Shown: in pieces, positions 1-11,700 of the stretch
Layout: each line of letters begins with the position of its first letter
How positions within the stretch are numbered: position 1 is the first letter of the stretch
Assembly: GCA_018697195.1 (NCBI GenBank)
Contig: CM031866.1
Location: 4,971,418 to 5,035,417 of the forward strand
Source: Certhia americana
Lineage: Eukaryota > Chordata > Aves > Passeriformes > Certhiidae
DNA: 64,000 bases
Direction of reading: 5' to 3'
Notes under the pieces: generated by a model
The model's input: only the letters and a program-made list of their open reading frames with translations
Database searches by the model: none
What the model was told of the DNA's origin: nothing
Program-made: the position numbers and the translations under genes

Positions 1-1754
1 CTTTTGTACACCGGGCCTGTGACCCTTCCAAAAAAACATGAACTGCTAGGTCAGAGACCAAGAGCCCTTGTTTGGAGTTACCTTTATTTAGCATAACTAG
101 TTCTGCTGGCTTAAAAGCTTTGTTGGGATGGAGGTGGAAGGTGCAGCGTAAACAGCCTGGCTAGAAGTACTGGGGGAAGAATCTGTTCCTGCTGTTGCAG
201 AGGTCAGCTCAGCCCCTTGTGATGCGTGTGTAACACAGACAATACATTAAATCATCTGGCTCGATGGCTCCAGCTCCCTCCCCATCACACTCCACTGGCT
301 GTCTCTCGTCACTGGGGTGTTTGGAAATGTGGTGTGGCACCTCCAAGCACCCAGAGGATGTCACAGCTTGGTGTCATTCAGCCTGCATTAGGCTTTGGTG
401 CAGCACATACTGACCACGAGTGAGGGAAGGAGGAAGGGTTCCTGCCAAAAATGCAGCTGGTTCAGCTGTGGCTCTGCTGAGACAACACAAAGGTGGATTT
501 CCTGTGCTGCCAGCTCCCAGCCAACAAGTCCTTACTTTGTTGTCAATACATGGACTGGTTGTTTTGGCTTTTTGACTTTGCCCACTGAGCAGTAAAAAGC
601 CAGAAGCATGGACCTTGCTCCTGCTGCCACCAACATGAATGTGGAGATTCTCCCACTGCTTGCAAGAATTCAGTGCCTTGTGTGTACAAAACAAACTGAT
701 TTTCCCTTCACTCGTGTGCACAGAGGGGAGACAGGCCTAGGAGAGGTCTGGGTGGCAGTGGGGATGGTGGATGGATGGTGACACTGAAGATATTCAGGTG
801 AGATGCTGGAGTTCATCACACCTCACCCTCTTTTCCTGCCCTAGGCAGCCTGCAGCCTGCAGTGGTCACCCTGTCACAGGGCATTTGCCATTGCTGCTGC
901 CAGGAGATTTCCTGGCACTTGCTGGAGAGCAGGGACTCGCTGAGAAGGAAGAACTCAGTGTGGCAGCAGCCCGGAGCCATGGGAGGTGAGAAAATCCTCT
1001 TGTGCATAAGGCAAGAGGCCAAGCTGAGATTTCACAGTTTGCTGAGACATGTCCTAGCAGTGACCTACATTTGTGCATGATGTATGGGATGCAAACATAC
1101 GCAGGACATGATGGAAGAGCTGGGGAGGGCAGGAGTGGTGTGTGGTTCTGGGAAGGCTCTGGGAGGCTGCGCTGGTCAGAGCCAGACCCTGAGGTTTGGG
1201 ATCAGTGCTGCACCAAGTGTGCTGGTCTTGAACCAAGCTGGGGTGCCTGACCTGTTTTCCATCAGCCAACAACGCCATGAAACCATCTGAGAGCCAGATC
1301 TGGCTCTCCCTGGGCAGCCTCAGAAAGCTGTGGGAGGCAGAAAGAGAAGAGGAGCATCGATAGTGATTTGTCCAAAGCACCTCAGTCTTGAAATAAACAG
1401 TTCAGGAGAGAATTTGGGCCATTTCTGTTCCCCCAGCTGTTCAAGCTGTGCTGTGTCCTTGATGCCAGGCTATCCAGGACTTGGAGACATTCCCAGGGTG
1501 AACATCATTGCCCTTTCAGATGTTTTTGTGTCACTGAAAGGCCACCAAGCACAGCTAGGTGACCTGGGTGGTTGCTGTGAGCTATCACTAGCCTTCCCCA
1601 GGGCATGTAGGTACCAGGAATGATAGTTTTTTTTCCATGCCTTGTCTCCAGAGCTTACAAGGATGATGCTGCTTATTCTTTCCCTCTTTTCTCATGCCAC
1701 TCCTCCTCCTTCAGATTTTTTTGTCTTTTAATCTTTAGCTTGTGAAAGAAATTG

Positions 1755-1795
<41 letters not shown>

Positions 1796-2157
1796 CTAGG
1801 ACCATTGAAATATCCTCCCAAACTTAGAGTAAGTAACAGGCATGTGAGAGCTTTTGCTTTCTCCCTGTGCACAAAATCCAGTCAGTATGACTCATATTTT
1901 CTGGGTATCCTAGGTGTGGAGGTGATGTGATGGATGGTGACAAGGTCTGAGAGGATCAGTGAAAGTGGCACTTTTGTAAAAGACAGATGAAGCATACAAA
2001 GAATTCCCTTATGCACAAAAAGCACCTGACAGGTTTTTTTTTTTTCCTCACCTATGTGAAGAAAGAAGAAAGCTGGAGTGAGAAACTTGCCTCCAGTGAA
2101 GACAACAGCAGGAGTGCTGCCAGTGGCAACCAAGCCAAGACATTTTTTTGGTGCACA
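1..2157. other. Intergenic DNA downstream of ST8SIA2
   Basis: No exon, RNA gene or recognisable transposon was found on either strand. Open frames here are short, overlap one another on both strands and match no family I know. The only distinct element is the AAT microsatellite at 1755-1795. Confidence 0.6.
1755..1795. repeat. (AAT)n microsatellite
   Basis: About 13.7 perfect ATA/AAT units run without interruption. The poly-Asn frame through it is a by-product of the repeat, not a gene. Confidence 0.97.
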
Positions 2158-2586
2158 AAGATGATCTGAGGGTTGGAGCAACTCTTCCATGAATACAGGC
2201 TGAGAGAGCTGGGGTTGTTCAGCTTGGAGAAGAGGCAGCACCGTGGAGACCTCATTGTGACTTCCATACCTAACAGGAGCTTCTAAAAGAGAGAGAGACT
2301 GACCTTTCACAGAAGCAGATAGTGATAAGACAAGGGGGAACAGTTTTAAACTTTAGGAGGAGAGCTATAGATTAAATATTTTTAACAAATTCTTTATTGT
2401 GAGGCTGCTGAGGCCCTGGCACAGGGCTGTCCCATCCCTGGAAGTGTTCAAGGCAGGTTGGATGGGACTCTGAGCAGCCTGGTGTAGTGGAAGGTGTCCC
2501 TGTCCATGGCAGGGGGGATGGAATGAGATGATCTTTGAGGTCCTTCCCAACCCAGACCATCCTGTGATTCTGGGATTCCACAATCA
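2158..2586 (+). mobile_element. CR1 LINE fragment, 3' end
   Basis: This is a 5'-truncated avian CR1 non-LTR retrotransposon in plus orientation. It contains the typical run from 'gctgagagagctggggttgt' and the 'gagaagaggcag…gagacctcattgtg' segment, through 'gacaaggggg' and 'catccctggaagtgttcaag'. It ends in the 3' tail 'gaggtccttcccaaccca' followed by 'attctgggattcc'. The left end sits near 'gatgatctgagggttggagc'. The copy has internal deletions and no intact reverse transcriptase, so it is a dead fossil. A spurious 186-residue minus-strand frame overlaps it. Confidence 0.93.
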
Positions 2587-4580
2587 TTGCTGCAGCTGCT
2601 GCCTGCCCAGGTGTGCCATGTGTGGGTGCACTTTCCTCTGCTCCTGCCAGCCCCATCCAACACACTAGGAAGACAACAGGAATGCTAAAATTACTTTCGT
2701 TGTCCATCCTTCTCCTGCAGGGCATAACTACAGCTAGTGCAGAGTGAGGAGATGCTTTTACAGAGACCTGAATTTCCTGTTGGCTCAGGAGTCGTGTGCA
2801 GGACATGCATGGTCTGGACAGCATCTGTTTGGGCATGGTCACAACTTCCCTCCTTGGACACCCAGGCAAAGCAGGGCACTCATGTGCCCATTCCAGATTC
2901 AACTGGAGGCTAGAAAACATCAACATTGGCAAAAGGGGCTTGTTTGGAGCCGTGAATTTAGGTCATGCTGAAGATCAGTGACCTACATTTCCCAGGTTTG
3001 ACACTGCAGAAACAAGAAAGTCACAGTCATGGAGCTCCACAGTGTCCTGCTGCTGCTGCTGCTGTCCCTGCCATGGGGGGAAGCAGCCCTAGAGGTCCAG
3101 AACAGGAGGGAGATGGCCTGTTCTAGGGAAAACTGAGGTGCTCTGGGCTGGTTTGAAGGAATTACAGTTTGTCAGCCAGTACTGAGTTTGTGCTGAAAGG
3201 ACTGTGAGCAGCCATGGGGTGAGGAACCCAGGGTGTTGGTAGGAGTTGTCCATGTCATCCTTTCAGCAACAATCAAGGCTCACTACTATGGGAAAAGTTA
3301 AAAGTCGTGCCCTAAGCCAAGCTGGTTGTCTTTATCACAACAAAGAAGTAAACCAGAATCTTTCCCCAGGGAGCATGAAATGCTGACTCCCGCTCCTGTC
3401 TCTGAATCACAGCTCTGTGTTTCCTTCCCACCTATTTCTTCCAGGCCCATGTTCTGCCCTGCTGCTGCTTCTGCCACTCCTCAGGCTCTCAGGCATCCAA
3501 AAGTCAAAACACTGGCTTGAAAGGGTTTGAAAAAGATCCCAATTGAGGTTTGTTTGTTTATTCATTAGTCATTTATTGTGTTTTATATAATGTTCTCTCC
3601 TAATTAACCTGACCATCTCAGTGGACAGCTATTTACACACTTCTCTGCACACCCTGCCACCTGCAAGGTCTTCTAGTTTGGGGTTTGGAAGTGAAAAATG
3701 AGCATGGACTCAGACTCAGGAGCTGGAGCTGCAGAAAAAAGCACTCTTTGAAGGCATATGAGGCTCAGAAGAGGATCACAGTCTCTGAAGAGATGTGCTC
3801 AGGTTGTAAGGGCATCACATGAGAGCCAGAGCTATCCTGCCTGCTCCAAATGCATCCTCCTGGGGTGTGTTTGATGCTGGAGAGCTGGAGCACGCTGGAT
3901 TTCAGGCTGTGTGGAGGTCAGAAGCCAGGGCACAAACAGTGTTCTGACAGATTTGGGCAATTAGCAACCCTTTTTGAGTCCCCAGCAGCTTGAGCTGCTA
4001 CCTCTGTGCAACCTGTGTAGTCTCATCAGGCTTTTCAGCATTTGCAATTGCCAAAGCCTTAGCAGGGGATCAAGTGTTAGATCCCCTGTTCACCTGCCTT
4101 GATGTTAACTGAAGAATTATTAGTATAATAAACATTTAACTTGTTTTTTAAGCCTTTGGTGTGGAACATTTTGTAAAATTTGACTGCAAATCCGGACCCT
4201 GTGGCTTCTGTCAAAATACTAAATACTGAATTCTCTGCTTGCCTCCCTTCTGACATCATTAATGATAATAATCATCCCCCACAGCTGCTAATCCTCTTTG
4301 CAGAGCGCTCTGCCGAGAGCCGAGCTGAGCCTCCTCTGCCCTGCATATTCTGCAGTCATTTGTATCAATTTGATATGACCATGGAAACGACCTGGTGGGA
4401 CTCCAGACTGAGGGGAATGACCATGGAAGATGGAGGGCAGCAGAGAAGAGCACTCGCTGGTCAGGGATGGCTTAACCAGCTAGTGAAGTTTGGTGTGTCT
4501 GCTGTCCTTCAGTGTGGGGCTGGCACAGCCACGTCCTGCTCCTCCTGTGAGGAAAACCAGGGCAGAAGGCAAAAGGCCAT
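2587..4580. other. Intergenic DNA without a recognised gene
   Basis: I saw no exon with homology I recognise. A 35-codon open frame at 3029-3136 starts like a signal peptide (described separately). The rest is unique sequence of average composition. Confidence 0.5.
3029..3136 (+). other. Small ORF with signal-peptide-like start (35 aa, unassigned)
   Basis: The ATG at 3029 opens a 35-codon frame: Met-Glu-Leu-His-Ser-Val, then six Leu from a CTG run, then Ser-Leu-Pro-Trp-Gly-Glu-Ala-Ala. This is the layout of a cleavable secretion signal (short n-region, Leu core, small residues at -3/-1). It ends at TGA 3134-3136. A GAG|GTCCAG at 3094/3095 could in principle be a weak splice donor. No family is recognised and a short CTG repeat alone could create this pattern, so I do not call it a gene. 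Confidence 0.15.
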
Positions 4581-5221
4581 TGTCCTGGGTTGGTGCTGAA
4601 TTGTGTCCCCATTCATCTGTTTAGTTTAGAAATAAGTTTTGCACCTTTAAAACCGTATCTGAGGGTGAAGGAGAAGCGGTGGAATGTCTGAGGTGGTTGT
4701 TTTCAAAACATAAAGAGTTTTCAGTTTCCTTCACACAGCCTGTGCTGTCTGCAGTGTAGATGGTGGGACAGAGCTCTCCTTTGCTTTTCATTAGTTTTTG
4801 GCTAGCTGAAGCAAAGAAGTTCTCCAGACTGTGATTTTTTTTCTTTTCCCCTCCTTTTCCTTGGAACTATTTGAATTTGTTCTGGACTAAAAACCCAGAG
4901 GAGCCCCAGGAGCTCAGACCTGTGGCCCACTGGGCATTACCCAGCATGGAGGGACTGAGAACAACTGAGTGAGATCAGCTACAGCCCACGGGAGAGACTT
5001 TCTGAATTCATCATCTCTTCAGAGCGGCGAGAGGTTTTGTTGTTTGGTATTGTTCATTTGTTGTACTAGGAAGTGCTTTGCTTGTTAAATAAACAATTTT
5101 TTTCCACTTTCCTCCAAGGAAATTTTTTTTCCAAACCAGCTGGCAGAGGGTCGGGTTGGATTTGTTTTCTAGAGGGACCCCACTTGGAGGTTTCTTCCCA
5201 AATTTGCCCTAAACCAGGACA
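4581..5221 (+). mobile_element. Solo LTR of an avian endogenous retrovirus
   Basis: The element starts TGTCCTGGGTT and ends AAACCAGGACA, so its 8-bp ends are perfect inverted repeats (TGTCCTGG/CCAGGACA) with the TG…CA termini of retroviral LTRs. Near the 3' part lies a poly(A) signal (gttaaataaac, about 5086-5096), followed by 'ccactttcctccaaggaaat' and 'ggagggacccc'-like segments that I recall from zebra finch LTRs. No gag, pol or env flanks it, so it is a solo LTR left by recombination. I could not find an intact target-site duplication (gccat before, agagt after), which suggests age or small end erosion. Confidence 0.85.
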
Positions 5222-6501
5222 AGAGTTTCCCTGAATCCCAATCTCAAAGTTCCAGATGCCCTAACTTGCTTTTATTTTTAACACAGGCAAAAATTGAGTC
5301 CGGTTGCTGGGTCAGAAACACACCCAAGCAAACAGAACCTGCAGGTGATTAGCCTGACCCCCTGCCTGAGAAACCCATTTATTTTTTTCCATCTATCTCC
5401 TCTTGATGTGCGGGTGTTAAGTCTCAGCTAATTTCATGCTCCCCTTTAAAATCACCTCTGAAGTGATGGGTCCCTTCAGACTAACACTTGAAGTAATGAC
5501 TGCAGGATCTCTGGCACAGCCTTTGCCACGAGCTCACATTCATCAAGCAGCAGTTTTGGTGCAAATTCAGCCTTGCAGGAGAACGGCAAGACCTCCAATA
5601 CTCCCTTGTACAATGGTAACAGGGAGCTTTTACTTAATGTTCTCCAACAATCTGTCTCCAAGAGCTTTAACAGGGTGGACTACTGTTTCTGTCTCCCTTT
5701 GGAAAACCAAGCGCTGCAGCAGATTCTAAATTATGTCCTCAAGTTCACACACTTTAAGGGTTGCCCAGCACCACTGGGGAAATAATTCCCATTAAATATG
5801 CTTCTGATGAAATTTTCAATTCTTCATGCCTGAAGTTTTCCATGGGAATTATACAATTTTGTTCAGATGTTGTTGACTGGGAAAAGATCAAGATGACCCA
5901 ACCTGCACATTTTAGGCATGTTTATCCAATCTGAGAGATGTCTCATGGACCCCACAGCCCGACAGAGAAGGAGGGGAGAATCCAGGGTACATTTGATCCA
6001 AACCGTGATGCCAGGGGCTCTTCTCCAACATGTGGGTGGAGGCTGGAACATGGACAGGCTGGAACCTTTTTAGTCAGTCCAAATTCCCCCTCCCTTATGT
6101 GTATTTGTGTCACTTTCTCATCTTTGAAATGTGTGGCTTTCATCTCCGTTCCCCAAAAAGGCAAATGCTGAGACATGGCAGTGGAAATGCTCTTCTGCCT
6201 GGTGGGTGGTATGGGATTAAATTGTCAAAGGGATGGAGCACACAGCTTTTACTGTTCACAGGTTCCCTGCCTCCTGCAACAAGTCTATGCTCTAAAAAAT
6301 TGCAAATTTGTGCCCTGTCTTAAAGTTTTGAACTGCCCATTCACTCAGCTTTATGATAATCACTGAGGTGTCCAAAGAGAAACAGCTTTTCCTTGTGGTC
6401 TGTAGAAGATTCCCAGTCTTAGTCCTTTGGTACAGCTTTTCCCTACTTCTCCCTCCTGATGTATTACAGGCCTACAAGGCTCATGCTTTCTTTCTTTTTT
6501 C

Positions 6502-6524
6502 TTTTTTTTTTTTTTTTTTTTTTT
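6502..6524. repeat. Poly(T) tract, 23 nt
   Basis: Uninterrupted T run within a longer pyrimidine-rich stretch; its length is likely unstable. Confidence 0.95.
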
Positions 6525-8736
6525 CTTTATGAAATGCCTTGTGGTCCTTTTACCAGCACACTGTATAACATAATCATAAATAATTAAAACTACAGCTGTC
6601 AAAATAAACAGCTGAAGTCCATTTTGGCAATGCTATGAAATATTATCCTACCAGGCTTTACAGGGGCAGTTGGATTTTTGTGTGCTGGCAGCCGGAGCCT
6701 GGCAGTGCCCTGTAATCAGCAATGAGTTCCCCAGTCATTAGTCCAAATTAGAGCAGCTCTGATGACAAGTCGATGGCAACTCCAAAGGCTGAGCAAGGTG
6801 CAGAGTGACCCTCCTCGTGAGCAGAGCAGAATGGTTTATTTTGTCCCAATTTCTGAACAGAGGAAGGGCACAAAGCACTTGTGTAACGCTGTGTTCAGAT
6901 GGGTTGGCAGCCAGGAGGGCTGGGGCCAGCAGTGAGCACGTGGCTTTGGTCAGAGAAGCAGAAATTTCAGCAGGAGCCAGCAAACTTCTGGCATCTGAAC
7001 CGGGCTGGAGCTTCCACGTGTTCTGCAAACCATAGTCCCACACAGTGCCCTTTCTTTGGGCTTCACTTCAGATCCACCTTTTCCTCATCTCTCCTCCCAA
7101 AACAAAGCTACAGAGACATTTTTCCCTGCGAGTGAATACACGTTGATTTGGACAGATCCAGTGGAGTGATGTGTGCAGCAGAGTTTGCAATAGAGACCAG
7201 TTTAGAGACCACAGAGTGGGGTGGGGCAGAAGTTGTCATTTAGCTCTTGCTTAAACTGCTGTGGGAGGCTCTGGCTGTCAGGGTGTCTGCTCCCAGCAGT
7301 ACAGCAGCAAGAACAAGCTCTTAAGATCTCCTGAACCTCTGTTTTTTCTCCCAGACATCAGGCTTACCCCCTGGCTTCTAACAGTGAAAGTCCTGACCCA
7401 GGAGTTGCAGCCATGCAGGAGATGAAAGTGAGCTCCAGGTAAAAGCTGAGCTTTGCAAAAATGGGGGAAAGGGGTGCTGTGAGCTTGAACTACTTTTTTT
7501 CACAGGGTGTGCTATTTGTGGAGTTTTTGAAGTCACAGCTCTTGAACCTGAGATTATTTGGGATGCTCAGCTTTCATTAATGTAACAAAAGCTGTGAGTT
7601 TCAAGCCCTCAGGGTTACAGGGGGGAAACTTGAAAAGAGACCCTGAGAACCAGAAAAAAAGATGCTGAAATTAAAAATAGATGGCATACAGGAAGATTCC
7701 CACAGGTATTACTCCAAAAGCATTCTCTGCCACTACTTTGCTGCCTGATATGTGTTAGGTCACTCAAACCAAGCCACCCCAACCTTGTAATGCCCAAAAT
7801 GTTGTGTGCCAGCACTTGGCCAAACTACAGAGCAGCTGCTATCACTGGACTCCAAGCTGCATTTTTAAATGCCTGGATTTGGCTATGGAGATGACAGCAC
7901 CCCCTCCGTGGATTGGCTTTCCTTCTCTGTGGACTGAGGATAATAGCATTGGCTCATTGTCACAAATCACACTGAGCCCTTCGTCTGAGGTGGGAGGGGA
8001 TGTTTCTTGAAGAACCTCAGGCATTTTGGAAGCGTTAGTTCTGGTGAAAATCAGTTTGCAATTAGTCTTAGATGATTTTTGAAATTATTATTTCTCTGCT
8101 GGAGGGTGAGGTCTCATCTCTTACATGGAGTTATTGCTTCCACTCTAGAACAGTTTTTCTTGCAGATGTTTTCCCCAGTTCCTACCCAGCTGCTAAACAA
8201 GCCCTTCTCCAGGTCCTGGAGACCTGAGGCTGGACACACATTTCATGGATCCAGTGCCCTCATGGGAGTGACCTTTGGGCACTGCTGATGCTGCTGCCAT
8301 CTCAGCCAGGAGCTTTCAATCATTGCTGCTCTTGGATTTCTCTCCCTTCACAGATCTGGCTGAGCCCTTTCAGTGGCTTTTAAATGCCACCTCCCCTGGG
8401 ACTTGTTAAAGTGCTTTATCAGTGCCCATCTTCCTCTGCAGGGATGACCTTTAACTCATCCCTGCTGTTGCTACCTGACTCAGATCACCTTGGAAGAAAG
8501 GTTGCCATGGCGATTTCATATTCAGCTCATCCAAAAACCCCAGCTTCTGTATCTTATTAAATGCTGCCTTTTGAGGACCCTGCACATGGAGAGCCAAGGC
8601 CAGGGGTTGCCTGCATTTACTGCAGCCAGGAGTTTGGTCACCAGGAGTTTCCCTGCCAGCCAGCCTGGCTGCTCCTTACCTCTTTACCAAGCCAAATGGG
8701 TTGTTTCAGAGGGTTTTTTGGGGGTTTTTTGTTTTG

Positions 8737-8755
8737 TTTTTTTTTTTTTTTTTTT
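8737..8755. repeat. Poly(T) tract, 19 nt
   Basis: Uninterrupted T run following G/T-rich sequence. Confidence 0.95.
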
Positions 8756-11700
8756 CCATGCTAGGTTATAAGCTGGGGGTTTGAAGCCATTAGTATTACT
8801 ATGAAAACACTCCTCTGCAAAATGTCAATCTGCCTTTTCAAGGGGATTTTTCACTGCTCTAATCTAAACCGCTCTGTCAAATGTCAGGAACGGATGTTTA
8901 ATGAGGATCAGTTGGAAGCCTTAATTGGATGGGTACTCAATGGGCTTCCTTTTTTTTTTTGGTTGTTGTTTTATCCTTGGGACGCTGTTTTCACAGAGAT
9001 CCTCGTTAAATTTTAGAAGCTAATCTCCATTTAAACTACAAGTTCAGGGAACTGTGGTCCTTGGGGGCTGCTGGGAGCCATGGCTGTTGTGGGCTTTCAT
9101 TGAATTTGTCTGGAAGACAGAGAGAAAACCCATCCAGAATGCTTCTGTGGGAGCAGTGAGGACCAGCTGGGGGCATAGACAGTTCTCTTCTTGCAAAACA
9201 ACTAGAACACATGGAGAAAACAGTCTAAAGGTGTCAAGGACATGAAAGAGATGGAGAAAGAGCCCAGGAGTGTTGTGGTGGCTGGCCCAGGGTTACCTTC
9301 TCCACTGAGAATGTGAACACAGAGACATGAGACGGGGACCAGCTCACAGACATATCCAATGCATTCATCTCGAGATGGACTGGGCACCTCAGCAGTAGGC
9401 AGCAACCCCCTGATCCTATCCAAGGCCATGGACAAACCAAAACCCTCCTAATCCCTTAAAAACAGCCAGGGATGATGTCTGCATGGCCTGCAGCCACCTC
9501 TCTGGGCCTCATTAACTCCCTTCCATCCTGTTCCATTGTTTCCTTGCTGTCACCTCTGTCAGAGGCAACAAGTGCTGCACAAAATGGTTTTAGTGTGCCT
9601 GTCACCAAGCACAAAACGCATCGTGCTCTGTCTTCTCAGAAATTACAGCTGATACTCCTCTGAGCCATCCAAAGATCATCCCAGCCCAAATCCAACATCC
9701 TCCTGATCCCACCTCCTGGCGTGTGATCCTGCTCCCAATCCTCTGGCGTGTACCATGTTTATGGCAGACAGATGTACCTGATGGGGAAACAGCCACTTGG
9801 CAGATCCCCACAGAAGCATGGAAGCCCCACTGCACTTTATTTTCTGTGCAGCACGTGCTTCCTGACAGGAAAACCTCTCCCAGAGGGTTTATTTCTCTAT
9901 GTGAACTCAGTGTCCTGAAGTCCTTTACATGAACAATTGTTCTTTGATTTTCTTTCTTCCCCCTACAAAACAATTTATAACAGCTGATTGTTAAAACATC
10001 CCAGTTTCCTCTCGTTGTGCTTTTATTGCGTTTTTAATTAAAACCTTGGGAAGGCCATAAAAGACACATCACAGATGCGAGTGTTTCCATGCCTTGTTTC
10101 ACATTAAACACCCATAAATACCTGCACACCCCCCCAGCACCTCCCTGCCCCCTTTGGTCTGTGGCACGTTCAGGGGTCCACGTTTTTAACAGGTCCTTTG
10201 GCTTGGAACTGGATCCTATTCCAACACACATGCAACACCTTCTCTCCATCCCTAATTGCCTTTCATTTAACGCATGCAATTACCAAAAATTGCTTCTTCC
10301 AAAAATAAACCACAGAATGTTCAGAACTGCCTGGCTTCTCAGATGCTTTTCAGCCAAGAAATTTGTGCCCTCCTGGTCTCTCCTGGGAAACCCAGGAAGA
10401 GGCTGGCATGCTTGTAAATCTGCCCCTTCCATAAAATCCTGAGAAAAGGTGCTGTGAAACTCGTGCTCGAGGCAGGTGAGACGCACAGGTTACAAATCAC
10501 AACGCCTGCCCGGTCATTTCTAGCCATTTGTTATGGTGTCTTAAGTCAGCAACCTCAACAACTCCCCTGGTCTCCAGCCAGGAATAAAAGTGCTGAAGGA
10601 AATCAGGCCACAGTAATTTCCCCAAACCCCAGAGCTAACATGCATGGCAATTAATTAATTTAGTGGAGAGAGGTTTTTTTCCTGCTATGAGCTCTCCCAG
10701 GGGCTGTCACAATAGCCCATCCCCTTGGCGGTCATCCCATGGCTTTAATCATGTGTCCCACACAGTTCTGCAGGAAAATTCAGCAGAAACATTTCCAGCA
10801 TGGTGCCTGAAATTCAGCCTCTGAGGCCCATCTTTCAAAGCAGAAATGTGACCTGAAGAAGCGGATGAAGTCGTGGTGCTGCTGGGCTGCAAATGCCTGT
10901 TGATTTCAGTGAGGTCAGGACAAGTCCCACCACACACTGGCTTCTCAGTGCAAGAAACAGCACAGCATGCTAAGAATTGGAGTCTTTTGGGGCTAATTAT
11001 TTGTTTTAAAAGAAAAGAAAACATCCAAGTCTGGAGCTTGTGGTTAATAAAGAGCTTGTAGGAGCAAAGTTCGTTTTCCCTAGGGTTGTTTTAGATGTGG
11101 AAGAACTTCAAGAGTTCTTTCTCCAGGTTCCTTGAATTTGTCATTGAAAGTTGCCTGAATTATGCCTGCAAACTTCTTTAAATCTGTTCACAGATGGAGC
11201 ATAAATGCCATGTTATTGAAGTTGAAGGACACAGCTTACTTTCTGGGGAATAATACATGGCAGGAAGCTGATGCAGAATTACTAGGATGATTCTTGTTTT
11301 GTTTTCTTTTAACCATGTTTCCTTCAAAGCTTCCATCCACAGCACAATGCTCACCCTCCCCCGTAACTAATTCATTATTTTACAGCAAGTAAAATCAAAC
11401 AGGAGACAAATGATTGTTGTTTAGTGCCATTAGTTTCAATGGGTTTGCACAATATTTGAGTCATTGGCTCTCATCTTGCTTTGGAGGAATCCCAAATCTG
11501 GATGAATCTATGTGCATTATAAACCATCCATGGGGCCAGGCCAGGCCTGCCTAACAGATGGAGGTCCATATGCTTTGGCTCTGCACCCATATGGAACACT
11601 AATATGCAGTCCAGGAATAGAGCATGCCTCTTCTCCTCTTCCTAGCAATCTCCAACCCAAAGTAGTTTCCAGACACAAGCTGAGTTAAGCAAGTTCATCT

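Noticed and set aside
1742..1930. Poly-Asn open frame
   Set aside because: Translation of the AAT microsatellite.
2372..2932. 186-codon minus-strand open frame
   Set aside because: It starts in unique DNA and runs antisense through the CR1 fragment; no domain is visible.
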